Shown: positions 22,764 through 31,817 of the stretch, one piece after another
Layout: each line of letters begins with the position of its first letter
Numbering within the stretch: the first letter of the stretch is position 1
DNA from: Desulfuromusa sp.
Lineage (GTDB): Bacteria > Desulfobacterota > Desulfuromonadia > Desulfuromonadales > Geopsychrobacteraceae
Assembly (NCBI GenBank): GCA_021647765.1
Contig: JAKIUD010000037.1
Location: forward strand, 1-31,943
Length of the DNA stretch: 31,943 nt
Reading direction: 5' to 3'
Notes under the pieces: model-generated
Database searches by the model: none
What the model saw: only the letters and a program-made list of their open reading frames with translations
What the model was told of the DNA's origin: nothing
Translations under genes and position numbers: made by a program

Positions 22764-23267
22764 ATGTCGCAACCAAATATTATTTTGACCGGATTCATGG
22801 GAACGGGAAAAACCACTCTGGGTCGACTTCTGGCCGAACGAATTGATTATGAGTTTATCGATACCGATGCTCAGATTGAAGAGCAGACAGGAAAAACCAT
22901 TGCTGAACTTTTCCAGACAGAAGGGGAAACAGCATTCCGCAAACTGGAGTCAGAACTGGTCGAAGAGTTGGCACAACAGGAGGGGTTGGTTATAGCAACT
23001 GGTGGTGGACTGGTTCTTAATCCCAAGAATGCTACACTACTGAGCAAAACGGGACAAATTATCTGCTTGACCGCATCACCCGAAGAAATTTTAGCCAGAG
23101 TTTCAAGACAACAGGATGTTCGTCCCCTTCTGCAAGAAAAAGATCCACAAGCAAAAATCATCGAATTGTTGCAGCAGCGAGCGGCTATTTATAATCAGTT
23201 TCCACAGCTGTCAACATCCCAACAAACACAGGAGCAATTAGTTGACAAATTGCTTGAACTTTATTGA
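22764..23267 (+). CDS. aroK: Shikimate kinase
   Basis: Phosphorylates shikimate at the 3-hydroxyl in aromatic amino acid synthesis. The start is the ATG at 22764 (167 aa), with GAGGA upstream; the frame is open 24 codons earlier without a ribosome site. Motifs: GFMGTGKTTLGRLLAE (P-loop at 10-17), DTDAQIEEQTGKTIAELFQTEGETAFRKLE (shikimate Asp and Arg contacts), ATGGGLV, and R-x-D-V-R-P-L-L of the lid region (RQQDVRPLL). It stands alone between typA and dinB. Confidence 0.94.
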   Translation: MSQPNIILTGFMGTGKTTLGRLLAERIDYEFIDTDAQIEEQTGKTIAELFQTEGETAFRKLESELVEELAQQEGLVIATGGGLVLNPKNATLLSKTGQIICLTASPEEILARVSRQQDVRPLLQEKDPQAKIIELLQQRAAIYNQFPQLSTSQQTQEQLVDKLLELY

Positions 23268-23348
23268 TTCAGGCTCCTTGGCTTACAGCTGCTAGGTTGC
23301 AAAGTTAAAAACCTTTAGCTTTTCAGCCTACAGCCTAACCCACCTGCT

Positions 23349-24581
23349 TCACCATCGTTGCACTCCGATATTACGGATTCCTTCCGGTCGCCAGGCTGGA
23401 GAAATCACATGACTCCCCTTCCCTTTGATCGACAACAAATGACCAGACATCACCGTAAATTCACCATATCGGTCATTGACCTGATCCAAAGATTCACTGA
23501 GTTGTTCCCGGCGGCGTTCCTCCAGCAGCAACGGTAACTGGCGATCCCGATATTGCAAATTGGACAAACGCACCCCGAGCAGACGAATCGGCTCTGTCAA
23601 CAGCAAACCATCGAGGATCCGCAGGGCGGCATGATAAATCTCCTCGCTGCGACTGATCAACAGCGGTTGAATTTGTTGTCGGCTGAAAGTGGAGAAATCG
23701 GTATGACGAACCGTCAAGGTCACCGTTTTTCCGGTCACCCCATAGCGGCGTGCCCGGCGACCGACCATTTCTGAAAGTTGCAGCAGAAACCGGGCAATAT
23801 CATCCCGCGCACTGACATCATGTTGCAAGGTCATGCTGTGTCCAACAGTTTTAACCACAGTCTCCTGATCGGTCGAAAGAACCGGTCTTGAATCGATCCC
23901 CCGTCCCATTAAAACCAGTTGTTCTCCAATAATTCCGAATTGTGCTTTGAGTTTCACAACGGAAAAGCGCCCAAGCTCACCACAGGTGAAAATTCCTAGT
24001 TGGTTCAATTTCTGTGTCGTTTTCCGCCCAATACCACAAATTTCCCCAACCGGAAGTTTTTCCAACAGGTCAGCGACTGCTTCTGTCTGGATCAAAGTCA
24101 ATCCATCCGGCTTATGCATATCGGAAGCCAGTTTTGCTAATAATTTATTGGGAGCAATCCCAACTGAACAGGTCAAACCAAGACGAGTTTTAATCCGTGA
24201 TTTAATCAGATAGGCGATTCGCTCCACACTGCCGAAATAGTGCAATGAACCGGAAACATCCAGAAATGCTTCATCGACCGAAAAAACCTCCACAAGCGGA
24301 GTATAGTCCTGAAAAATCTGCATAATCTGGCAGGAAACATAGGTATAAAGCCGGTTATTTGCCTTGACCAATTGGATTTGAGGACATCTTTGCCGAGCCT
24401 CGTAAAGAGTCATTCCAGTTTTAACCCCATATTCACGAGCTTCATAGGATGAGGTCAGAATAATCGTCCGCTGTTGGCTGCCAACCACAGCAACCGGACA
24501 ACCACGCAAAGCTGGATTTGATTGCTGCTCAACTGCAGCAAAGAAGGCATTCATATCGATATGCATAATCGTACGAGCCAC
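23349..24581 (-). CDS. dinB: DNA polymerase IV (Y-family translesion polymerase)
   Basis: Error-prone polymerase for lesion bypass. The 410 aa protein has HIDMNAFFAAVEQ at 7-19 (catalytic Asp), YEAREYGVKTGM, VFSVDEAFLDVSGS (catalytic Asp-Glu pair), SVGIAPNKLLAKLASDMHKPDGLT, the helix-hairpin-helix segment with ICGIGRKTTQKLNQLGI, and a little-finger domain from about 240. The C-terminal 60 residues after the little finger are family-variable and hold no obvious beta-clamp motif. ATG at 24581. No LexA box was found upstream by eye, and it lies 83 nt downstream of der. Confidence 0.94.
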   Translation of the reverse strand: MARTIMHIDMNAFFAAVEQQSNPALRGCPVAVVGSQQRTIILTSSYEAREYGVKTGMTLYEARQRCPQIQLVKANNRLYTYVSCQIMQIFQDYTPLVEVFSVDEAFLDVSGSLHYFGSVERIAYLIKSRIKTRLGLTCSVGIAPNKLLAKLASDMHKPDGLTLIQTEAVADLLEKLPVGEICGIGRKTTQKLNQLGIFTCGELGRFSVVKLKAQFGIIGEQLVLMGRGIDSRPVLSTDQETVVKTVGHSMTLQHDVSARDDIARFLLQLSEMVGRRARRYGVTGKTVTLTVRHTDFSTFSRQQIQPLLISRSEEIYHAALRILDGLLLTEPIRLLGVRLSNLQYRDRQLPLLLEERRREQLSESLDQVNDRYGEFTVMSGHLLSIKGKGSHVISPAWRPEGIRNIGVQRW

Positions 24582-24664
24582 ATTAAACCTGCATCAGTGG
24601 GTGAGCGGTGGAATAAGAGTGCAGAGACTTGAACCGAATAAGTATTTTAAAAACCTTAGCTATA

Positions 24665-25987
24665 TTAAAAATTCTTTTTCCCACGTCCTTTAAACTGTAA
24701 GCGTACAGGAACCTGACCGAAGTCGAATTTTTCTCGAAAGCAATTTACTAAATAACGCTGGTAAGAAAAATGTATTTTATCAGGTCGGTTAGTAAACAAA
24801 ACAAAAGTTGGTGGTCTCACCGCAGCTTGAGCCGCATAATAAAACTTGATCCGCTGATCACCAGCCATTGCTGGCGGATGCTTACTGACAAACTCTTCTA
24901 GTCCCTGATTCAATTTGGCCGTCGGAATACGCTGATTAAACTCTGCTGCAACCTCCTCCACCTTAGCCATAATTTTACTGACCCGCTGACCGGTCAATGC
25001 AGAAACAAACAACAGTGGTGCGAACGGCAAGTATTTGAAACGCCGCTGCACCTCAGCAATAAATCTTCCCATTGTTTGATCATCTTTTTCCGGCAAATCC
25101 CACTTATTCACAACCAGAATCAGTGCCCGCCCTTTTTCGTAAGCATATCCAGCAACGGCAAGATCTTGATCGGTGACGCCATCTTCGGCGTCAATAACCA
25201 TCAAAACAATGTGAGCCCGATCCATGGCCTTCAGCGCGGTAACAGCACTGTATTTTTCTACCGACTGGCTAATTCTCCCTTTGCGCCGAATCCCGGCCGT
25301 ATCGATAAGAACAAAACGTTTCTGATTATAGGTGAAAGGGGTATCAATACTATCCCTGGTGGTTCCAGCCACCGGATTAGCAACAACCCGCTCGTAGCCA
25401 AGCAATCGGTTGACCAATGATGATTTCCCGACATTTGGACGCCCGACAATCGCCATTCTAATCTCATTTTCAGCGCCAGAGTCTTCCAGAGCGGGTGGTA
25501 ACAATTTTTCTAAATCTTCAATAAGATCATTAATACCGCGTCCGTGTTCGGCGGAAAGAGAGTAAAACTTGTCAATTCCCAGAGTGTAAAAGTCGGCCGT
25601 CTCAGCCTCCTGCTTTTCACCATCGACCTTATTAACCAGATAAAAAACCGGTTTATCAACCTGGCGCAGCATTTTAGCAATTTCAATATCTGACGGGGTC
25701 AATCCATCTTTGACATCCATCAGAAAGAAAATAATATCTGCTTCTTCAACAGCTAATTGGGATTGTTCGCGCATCTGAATTAACAACCGATCTTCACTGA
25801 CCGGTTCAAAACCACCGGTATCGATCAGCAGAAAAGGGCGTAAAAAACGGTTCACTTCAGCGTAATGGCGATCTCGTGTGACCCCGGGGAAGTCTTCAAC
25901 AATCGCTTTACGTTTTCTTAGTAAACGATTGAATAATGTCGACTTTCCGACATTAGGTCGTCCAACAATGGCAACAGTCTTTATCAT
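24665..25987 (-). CDS. der: Ribosome assembly GTPase Der (EngA)
   Basis: Essential GTPase of 50S subunit maturation with two tandem GTPase domains and a C-terminal KH-like domain. The 440 aa sequence shows GRPNVGKSTLFN (about 8-16) and GRPNVGKSSLVN (about 183-191), both with DTGG/DTAG, NKVD and NKWD motifs, followed by the KH-like domain with FVLFTNRPDKIHFSYQRYLVN. All key residues are intact. Start ATG at 25987 is 60 nt after era on the minus strand, probably in the same transcript as rnc-era. Confidence 0.96.
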   Translation of the reverse strand: MIKTVAIVGRPNVGKSTLFNRLLRKRKAIVEDFPGVTRDRHYAEVNRFLRPFLLIDTGGFEPVSEDRLLIQMREQSQLAVEEADIIFFLMDVKDGLTPSDIEIAKMLRQVDKPVFYLVNKVDGEKQEAETADFYTLGIDKFYSLSAEHGRGINDLIEDLEKLLPPALEDSGAENEIRMAIVGRPNVGKSSLVNRLLGYERVVANPVAGTTRDSIDTPFTYNQKRFVLIDTAGIRRKGRISQSVEKYSAVTALKAMDRAHIVLMVIDAEDGVTDQDLAVAGYAYEKGRALILVVNKWDLPEKDDQTMGRFIAEVQRRFKYLPFAPLLFVSALTGQRVSKIMAKVEEVAAEFNQRIPTAKLNQGLEEFVSKHPPAMAGDQRIKFYYAAQAAVRPPTFVLFTNRPDKIHFSYQRYLVNCFREKFDFGQVPVRLQFKGRGKKNF

Positions 25988-26047
25988 CTATTAAAATCCT
26001 TCTTTATTATTATTTTTGGTGCCGTCGAAAAGTAAGAACAGTCGCCA

Positions 26048-26956
26048 TCATTTTTTACTATAGCCGAGTTCACGCAACATCCGCTCATTCTGACTCCAGT
26101 CCTTATCAACCCGCACAAACAGTTCTAAAAAAACCCGGGTGCCGAGGAGTCTCTCAATATCCTTTCGCGCTTCCTGTCCAATGGTTTTAACCATCTGCCC
26201 ACCTTTGCCGACAATAATTTTTTTGTGGCTGTCCCGCTCAACATGAATCAGAGCCTGAATAACAACCAGATCTTTCTCTGGCTTTTCTTCAAATGACTCA
26301 ACCTGAACACCAACCCCATAGGGGATTTCCTCACTGGTTCGACGCATGATTTTCTCTCGAACCAGCTCGGCAACAATAAAACGTTCAGGTTGATCGGTCA
26401 GCATATCATCGGGATAATACTGTGGCCCTTCCGGCAGATAGGGTTCAATAGCCTGCAACATCTGCGGCACGCCATCTCCTCCCTTGGCTGAAAGGGGAAT
26501 CACCTGGGCAAAGTCAAACCGTTCACTGTATTGCTGTATCAACTTAAGTAACCGGGGAGGCTTAACCAGATCAATTTTATTGATGATCAGGAATACCGGA
26601 ACGGATGATTTATCCAACAGTTGAAGAATATACTCATCACCCCCACCGGGCGAATCGTCAGCCTCAATCAGGAACAAAATCAAGTCGACATCCGAGCAAG
26701 CACCAACAGCCTGATCGACCATAAAACGATTCAACTTCCCTTTTGCTTTATGAATTCCCGGGGTATCGACAAATAGAGCCTGACCGTTAGGGAAATTATA
26801 AATACCAAGGATCCGATTACGCGTCGTTTGCGGTTTATTTGAAGTTATTGCAATTTTCTGCCCAAGAATCCGATTGAGAAGAGTTGACTTACCAACATTG
26901 GGTCGACCGATAATTGCGATGAACCCGGATGAAAATTTTTGTTTATTCGTCGACAT
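26048..26956 (-). CDS. era: GTPase Era
   Basis: GTPase binding the 3' end of 16S rRNA and coupling 30S maturation to growth. The 302 aa protein has GRPNVGKSTLLN at 17-28, the NKPQTTRNRILG effector segment, DTPGIHKAKGKLN, NKIDL, and a C-terminal KH domain (IPYGVGVQVESFEE, HKKIIVGKGGQMVKTIGQEARKDIE). It follows rnc with no gap, the start codon being directly adjacent to the rnc stop. rnc-era is a widespread conserved pair linking rRNA cleavage and subunit assembly. Confidence 0.96.
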   Translation of the reverse strand: MSTNKQKFSSGFIAIIGRPNVGKSTLLNRILGQKIAITSNKPQTTRNRILGIYNFPNGQALFVDTPGIHKAKGKLNRFMVDQAVGACSDVDLILFLIEADDSPGGGDEYILQLLDKSSVPVFLIINKIDLVKPPRLLKLIQQYSERFDFAQVIPLSAKGGDGVPQMLQAIEPYLPEGPQYYPDDMLTDQPERFIVAELVREKIMRRTSEEIPYGVGVQVESFEEKPEKDLVVIQALIHVERDSHKKIIVGKGGQMVKTIGQEARKDIERLLGTRVFLELFVRVDKDWSQNERMLRELGYSKK

Positions 26957-27655
26957 TTATTTCTCTCTTAATAGCGGGTGATCCAGCGCAACTGCCGCTG
27001 CTTTCTGTTCAGCATTTTTCTTGCTGCTGCCACTTCCTTTACCAAGTAATTTCCCGGAAAAATAAACTTCCATAGAAAAAATTCGCTCATGATCAGGTCC
27101 CGACACTTGAGCCAACAAATATTCAGGGAGAACTCCATGTTGCGCCTGTAAACGTTCCTGCAAACAGGTTTTATAATCACTCCCATAACGCAATAGCGCT
27201 GAAGCCTCAATTACAGCACTAAAAGCTCTATCAATGACCCCACTCGCCGCAGCAAAACCACCATCCCGATAAATAGCCCCAAGTAATGCTTCCAATGCAT
27301 CGGCCAGTAAACTTGATTTTTCATGGCCACCGCTCCGCTGCTCCCCTTTGCCTAAGCGTAATCCGGCACCAATCTCCAATTTCCTGGAAATTTCAGATAA
27401 CCCCTTCTCACTGACAACTTCGGCGCGAATACGGGTCAAACCACCTTCAGGAATATCAGGATAACGGCAGTACACCCAATCACTGATGGCCAACTCCAAT
27501 ACGGCATCACCGAGAAACTCCAAGCGTTCATTGTGGGGAACAAATTCGGTCTGCTCATTGCTGAACGATTTATGAGTTAACGCCTGGAGCAATAGCTGTC
27601 GATCTGTAAAAACATAACCGAGAGTTCTTTCCAACCTCTCCAAATAATTTTGCAC
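26957..27655 (-). CDS. rnc: Ribonuclease III
   Basis: Double-strand-specific endoribonuclease processing rRNA precursors. Residues about 1-150 form the RNase III domain with NERLEFLGDAVLELAISDWVY (catalytic acidic residues) and SLLADALEALLGAIYRDGGF; residues about 160-232 form a double-stranded RNA-binding domain (YLLAQVSGPDHERIFSMEVYF, KGSGSSKKNAEQKAAAVAL). The start is a GTG at 27655 with GGAGGG a few bases upstream. It heads the rnc-era-der group and is divergent from holB. Confidence 0.96.
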   Translation of the reverse strand: MQNYLERLERTLGYVFTDRQLLLQALTHKSFSNEQTEFVPHNERLEFLGDAVLELAISDWVYCRYPDIPEGGLTRIRAEVVSEKGLSEISRKLEIGAGLRLGKGEQRSGGHEKSSLLADALEALLGAIYRDGGFAAASGVIDRAFSAVIEASALLRYGSDYKTCLQERLQAQHGVLPEYLLAQVSGPDHERIFSMEVYFSGKLLGKGSGSSKKNAEQKAAAVALDHPLLREK

Positions 27656-27863
27656 TTTCCCTCCACATGGATTTTTTACCTGAATCAGAGCCTTGATCTG
27701 CGCGGAGTATAACCAAATCAGGGAACTAGTTCAATGACTTGCACTGGATCATCGACCTCTTTAACCTTGATTCATTTCATCCCGTTTCTCTATAATGCTG
27801 CATCGATACAAAAACAGCCTACACCGAAGAATCACATCGCAGACAAATTATATAACGGACAAG

Positions 27864-28832
27864 ATGATCTTTGACGCAATAACTGGACATAATCAACAAA
27901 AAAACATTCTGCAGCATGCTCTTGGCAATCAGCGCGTTGCTCATGCCTATCTTTTTGAGGGCCCCGATGGTATTGGCAAAAAATTGATGGCGCTATTTTT
28001 TGCCCGTGCGTTACTCTGCCAAACTGGCGACGGTTGTGGAAATTGTTCTGCCTGCCGCAAAGTTGACCACCATAATCATCCCGATATCCATCAATTGGAT
28101 GCTGATGGTGCCGCCATCAAAATTGATCAGGTGCGAAGATTACAGCAGGATCTCTCTCTTCGCCCTCTGGAGGGGGGTTATAAAATCTGCCTGATAGACG
28201 GTGCTGAACAGCTTACCACGAGTGCGGCGAATGCCCTGCTGAAAACTCTGGAAGAACCTCAACCAGGCACCTTGATCATTTTACTCACCAGTCAGCCCCA
28301 AAAATTGCTGCCAACAATTTGTTCTCGCTGTCAACGACTTCCCTTTTCACGACTACCAAAACAGCAATTGGCAACAATTCTGATGCAAAAGCTGGACTTG
28401 AGTAAAGTTGAAGCGACAGTTTTGGCAGCTCTTTCCGAAGGGAGTTTTAAAAAAGCTCTAGGTTCAAACAGAGAGCTTTTTCTGGAAAAACGGCATAAAC
28501 TGATTCAGTCCTTGTCAGCACTGTCGGCAGGCAGTATTATTCCAACTTTCTCCTTTGCCGAAGAACTGGCAAAAGAGAAAGAGACTCTCACAGATATTTT
28601 GGATTTTTTTCAGACATTTTACCGTGACTTGCTTTTACTTAAACATGCTCAGCCAGAAGATGAGTTGGTCAATCTGGATCTGCTTGAACTTCTTCACCGC
28701 CAAAACAAATCAACAACAGCCAGTCTGCTGAAAAAGCTAACAGCGTTAGAATCAGCTCGCTTTCATTTACAACGAAACGTTAATCACCGTCTGGCACTTG
28801 AAGTAATGTTGATGCGGATAACCACCGCCTGA
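27864..28832 (+). CDS. holB: DNA polymerase III subunit delta'
   Basis: Clamp-loader subunit of the replicative polymerase. The start chosen is the ATG at 27864 (322 aa), because FDAITGHNQQKNILQHAL is the typical N-terminus; the ribosome site GGAC is weak and the frame is open 23 codons earlier. Motifs: EGPDGIGKKLMA (degenerate P-loop, normal for delta'), zinc-binding cysteines in CQTGDGCGNCSACRKVD, the sensor region NALLKTLEEPQPGT, and the arginine-finger motif ICSRCQRLPF. ricT follows after 21 nt and metG is further downstream, a conserved order in this group. Confidence 0.9.
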   Translation: MIFDAITGHNQQKNILQHALGNQRVAHAYLFEGPDGIGKKLMALFFARALLCQTGDGCGNCSACRKVDHHNHPDIHQLDADGAAIKIDQVRRLQQDLSLRPLEGGYKICLIDGAEQLTTSAANALLKTLEEPQPGTLIILLTSQPQKLLPTICSRCQRLPFSRLPKQQLATILMQKLDLSKVEATVLAALSEGSFKKALGSNRELFLEKRHKLIQSLSALSAGSIIPTFSFAEELAKEKETLTDILDFFQTFYRDLLLLKHAQPEDELVNLDLLELLHRQNKSTTASLLKKLTALESARFHLQRNVNHRLALEVMLMRITTA

Positions 28833-28853
28833 ATTAAAAGGACAAGCACCAAC

Positions 28854-29927
28854 ATGGATCACCTTAAATTAGTCAGTATCTCTTTTCATACAGCAGGAAA
28901 AATTTTTGATTTTGATGCTCAGGAATTTGACCTTAGCCCTGGGGACAAAGTCATTGTTGAAACAGAGCGCGGCCGTGCCCTCGGAACTGTCGTCAAAAAA
29001 CCACGTGAAATCACTCCAGATAAAGCTCCACCAAAGTTGAAATCAATTCTGCGCATAGCCGCAGAAAACGACCTGCAAATGGCTAAAAGTAATTCTCTCC
29101 GTGAGCAGGAAGCGCTACAGTTTTGCCAGCAACGGGTTAAACAAAGAAATATGGAGATGAAACTGGTACGGGCAGAATATTTGTTCGACGGTTCAAAAAT
29201 TATCTTCTATTTTACCGCTGATGGCCGAGTCGATTTTCGTGAACTGGTTCGTGACCTGGCGCAGCACTTCCGTACCCGGATAGAAATGCGTCAAATTGGA
29301 GTCAGAGACGAAGCCAAACAAGTTGGGGGATTGGGAATCTGTGGCAGAGAGCTCTGTTGCAGCAATCACCTACGTGAATTTGTTCCAGTTTCAGTGAAAA
29401 TGGCCAAAGCACAGGGTCTGGCACTGAACCCGACAAAAATTTCCGGCCAGTGTGGTCGCCTGCTATGTTGCCTCGCTTACGAATATGAAACCTACAATGA
29501 GATGAAAAAAACCCTGCCCAAGTGTGGCAGGAAACTCCAGCTTGAATCGGGAACAGCTGAAATCATTTCGCGGGATATCCTGGCACAAAAAGTGACCCTG
29601 CGCTGTCAAAATGGTGATCGTTGTCAGATGCATATTAATGATCTTCAAACAGAGATCAGAAAGGTGGAGAATCCACCGTCAAAATCTCCAGAAAAGCCAA
29701 AAGAAGAGAGTAAAAATCAGGCAGTTGAACGATCCGGAAAAGCCAAAAACAGACCAGGCAAAACACAGCACCGCCCGAACAAGCAAAATAACAACAATAA
29801 AACTGCAGCAGGGCAGAGCCAACCAGTGGGCAAAGATAACTCAGGACAAGAGAAGAGTAAACGGCGGCGCAGACGCCCCAGACGACGTTCAAACCAACAG
29901 TCAAAGCCACCTGAAAATAAAACCTGA
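28854..29927 (+). CDS. ricT: PSP1-domain regulatory iron-sulfur subunit RicT (YaaT)
   Basis: RicT of Bacillus subtilis acts with RicA and RicF on RNase Y-dependent mRNA processing and carries Fe-S cluster ligands. The PSP1 domain is visible (residues about 1-250) with its cysteine clusters GICGRELCC and GQCGRLLCCLAYE plus Cys of PKCGRKLQ. Unlike the roughly 275 aa Bacillus protein, this 357 aa product continues with about 90 residues of hydrophilic, disordered sequence rich in P, K, Q, N, ending in the basic run KSKRRRRRPRRRSNQQ. That tail may bind RNA. ATG at 28854 follows holB closely. RicA and RicF partners are not in the window. Confidence 0.87.
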   Translation: MDHLKLVSISFHTAGKIFDFDAQEFDLSPGDKVIVETERGRALGTVVKKPREITPDKAPPKLKSILRIAAENDLQMAKSNSLREQEALQFCQQRVKQRNMEMKLVRAEYLFDGSKIIFYFTADGRVDFRELVRDLAQHFRTRIEMRQIGVRDEAKQVGGLGICGRELCCSNHLREFVPVSVKMAKAQGLALNPTKISGQCGRLLCCLAYEYETYNEMKKTLPKCGRKLQLESGTAEIISRDILAQKVTLRCQNGDRCQMHINDLQTEIRKVENPPSKSPEKPKEESKNQAVERSGKAKNRPGKTQHRPNKQNNNNKTAAGQSQPVGKDNSGQEKSKRRRRRPRRRSNQQSKPPENKT

Positions 29928-30005
29928 TAACACCACGCTATAATATAGATTTTAGATAACCAGCAAACCCGAAATAACTATATAATCCGCTTATGGGAGC
30001 CTGAG

Positions 30006-31535
30006 ATGAGCAAAACTTTTTATGTGACCACCCCTATCTACTACGTCAACGATGTCCCACACATTGGCCATGCCTACACGACTCTGGCCTGTGATGTTAT
30101 CGCACGTTATAAACGTGCTCGTGGTTACGATGTTGCTTTTCTAACCGGAACTGACGAACACGGACAAAAGGTAGAAACCGCAGCAAAAGCCAATGGAGAA
30201 ACGCCTCTTGAACTGGCGGATCGCGTCGTTAAACGCTTTCAGGCTCTCTGGGAAAAACTGAATATTTCCAACACTGATTTCATCCGTACCACCCAGGAAC
30301 GGCACAAACATACCGTTCAGGAACAGTTTAAAGCGATTGAAGCCAAAGGCGATATTTACCTTGGGGAGTATGAGGATTGGTATTGCACCCCATGTGAAAC
30401 ATTTTGGACAGAAACCCAATTGATTGATGGAAACTGTCCTGATTGTGGCCGTCAAACAACAAAACTCAAAGAGGAATCCTACTTTTTCCGAATGAGCAAA
30501 TATCAGGATCAACTCATTAAACATATTGAGGAGAATCCTGACTTTATTCAACCCAAGTCACGACGCAATGAGATCCTCAGCTTTGTTCGGGAAGGTTTAC
30601 GTGATCTCTCTATCTCGCGAACATCATTTTCCTGGGGTATTCCAGCTCCCGGCAACGAGAAACATATTATCTATGTCTGGTTTGATGCCCTGACCAACTA
30701 TATTTCGGCTCTTGGCTATCCAGAGGATAAGAATGGTAAATTTGCTACCTACTGGCCAGCGGTTCACATGATCGGTAAAGACATTTTACGTTTTCACGCC
30801 GTCTACTGGCCAACCTTTCTCATGGCTGCTGGCCTCCCCTTACCAGAAAAGGTCTTCGCTCATGGTTGGTGGACAGTTGAGGGACAGAAAATGAGCAAAA
30901 GTCTGCGCAATGTCGTTGAGCCAAACATGTTGATTGACAAATATGGCGTCGATGCAATTCGCTACTTTTTACTCCGTGAAGTTCCCTTTGGCCTTGATGG
31001 TGACTTCTCCCACACGGCGCTGATTCATCGTATAAATTCAGATCTGGCAAACGACCTTGGTAACTTGGTCAGCCGCTCAACCGCCATGCTCGGGAAATAT
31101 TTTTCTGGTGAACTTCCCACCCCTGGACACAATAATGAAACAGACCAGGCACTTGTTGACCTGTTCACTACTACCATCAATAAAGTTGATGAACACCTCA
31201 ACAATCTGGCATTCAATAAAGCTCTGATGGCAATCTGGGAATTAATTTCGGCGGGTAATAAATACATTGATGAAACAGCACCGTGGGCACTGGCAAAAGA
31301 CCCGGAACAGTGTGAGCGGCTGGCAACGGTTATGTATAACCTGCTTGAATCAATCCGTATTATCGCCCTGATCGTTGCTCCATTCATGCCAACCACTGGC
31401 GAGAAAATTCTGCAGATTCTTGGTTGTGACAGTAGTAATTTTTCCCTTAATGGTCAAGATCAATGGGGTGGGCTCAACCCTGGAACCAGTATAGAGAAAG
31501 CTGCTCCGATGTTCCCCCGGATTGATGACAAATAA
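30006..31535 (+). CDS. metG: Methionyl-tRNA synthetase
   Basis: Class I aminoacyl-tRNA synthetase charging tRNA(Met). The 509 aa sequence has YVNDVPHIGHAYTTLACDV (HIGH signature), one zinc knuckle (CTPCETFWTE and CPDCGR), FDALTNYISALGYP, and KMSKSLRNV (KMSKS at about 296). The length and absence of a C-terminal EMAP-II/tRBD tRNA-binding domain mark the short monomer-type enzyme. Start ATG 30006 has GGGAG 7 nt upstream; a TATAAT box at 29981 has no clear -35, and read-through from ricT is possible. Repeat F follows 71 nt after the stop codon. Confidence 0.96.
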   Translation: MSKTFYVTTPIYYVNDVPHIGHAYTTLACDVIARYKRARGYDVAFLTGTDEHGQKVETAAKANGETPLELADRVVKRFQALWEKLNISNTDFIRTTQERHKHTVQEQFKAIEAKGDIYLGEYEDWYCTPCETFWTETQLIDGNCPDCGRQTTKLKEESYFFRMSKYQDQLIKHIEENPDFIQPKSRRNEILSFVREGLRDLSISRTSFSWGIPAPGNEKHIIYVWFDALTNYISALGYPEDKNGKFATYWPAVHMIGKDILRFHAVYWPTFLMAAGLPLPEKVFAHGWWTVEGQKMSKSLRNVVEPNMLIDKYGVDAIRYFLLREVPFGLDGDFSHTALIHRINSDLANDLGNLVSRSTAMLGKYFSGELPTPGHNNETDQALVDLFTTTINKVDEHLNNLAFNKALMAIWELISAGNKYIDETAPWALAKDPEQCERLATVMYNLLESIRIIALIVAPFMPTTGEKILQILGCDSSNFSLNGQDQWGGLNPGTSIEKAAPMFPRIDDK

Positions 31536-31606
31536 GGATTTTGGTTTTGAACTACAATTTTCCGTGTAGCGCAGGTTTATTAATCCGTATTTCAGGGATA
31601 TGTCAC

Positions 31607-31793
31607 AAATGGTGCTAGGAATGGCAGCAAAAACGGGACTGTCCCCGCATGGGGGCTGTCCCAGGCTTTTGCGGTGCGAACCACTGCGGTTCAATGGCTC
31701 CGGTTCCATGGCTCGTAAACTCTTGGGACAGCCCCCGATGGAGCTGGGGACAGTCCCAAGTTTACTACAATACTGGGTAAACTAGCGCTGTTC
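31607..31793 (-). repeat. Palindromic intergenic repeat, copy F (complete, 187 bp)
   Basis: Opposite orientation to copies B-E. Ends are AAATGGTGCTAG (31607-31618) and CTAGCGCTGTTC (31782-31793). In the minus-strand reading all four arms are present (GGGACTGTCCCC, GGGGGCTGTCCC, GGGACAGCCCCC, GGGGACAGTCCC) and the last is followed by GTTTTTGC. A short insertion and an A-C mismatch disturb the central hairpin region. Similarity to copy E continues outside the end through GTACATG and ATACTATCT (31810-31817 region), where the putative IS21-like element begins. The copy lies downstream of metG. Confidence 0.9.
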
Positions 31794-31817
31794 GTACATG
31801 CCCCAAGAAATACTATC

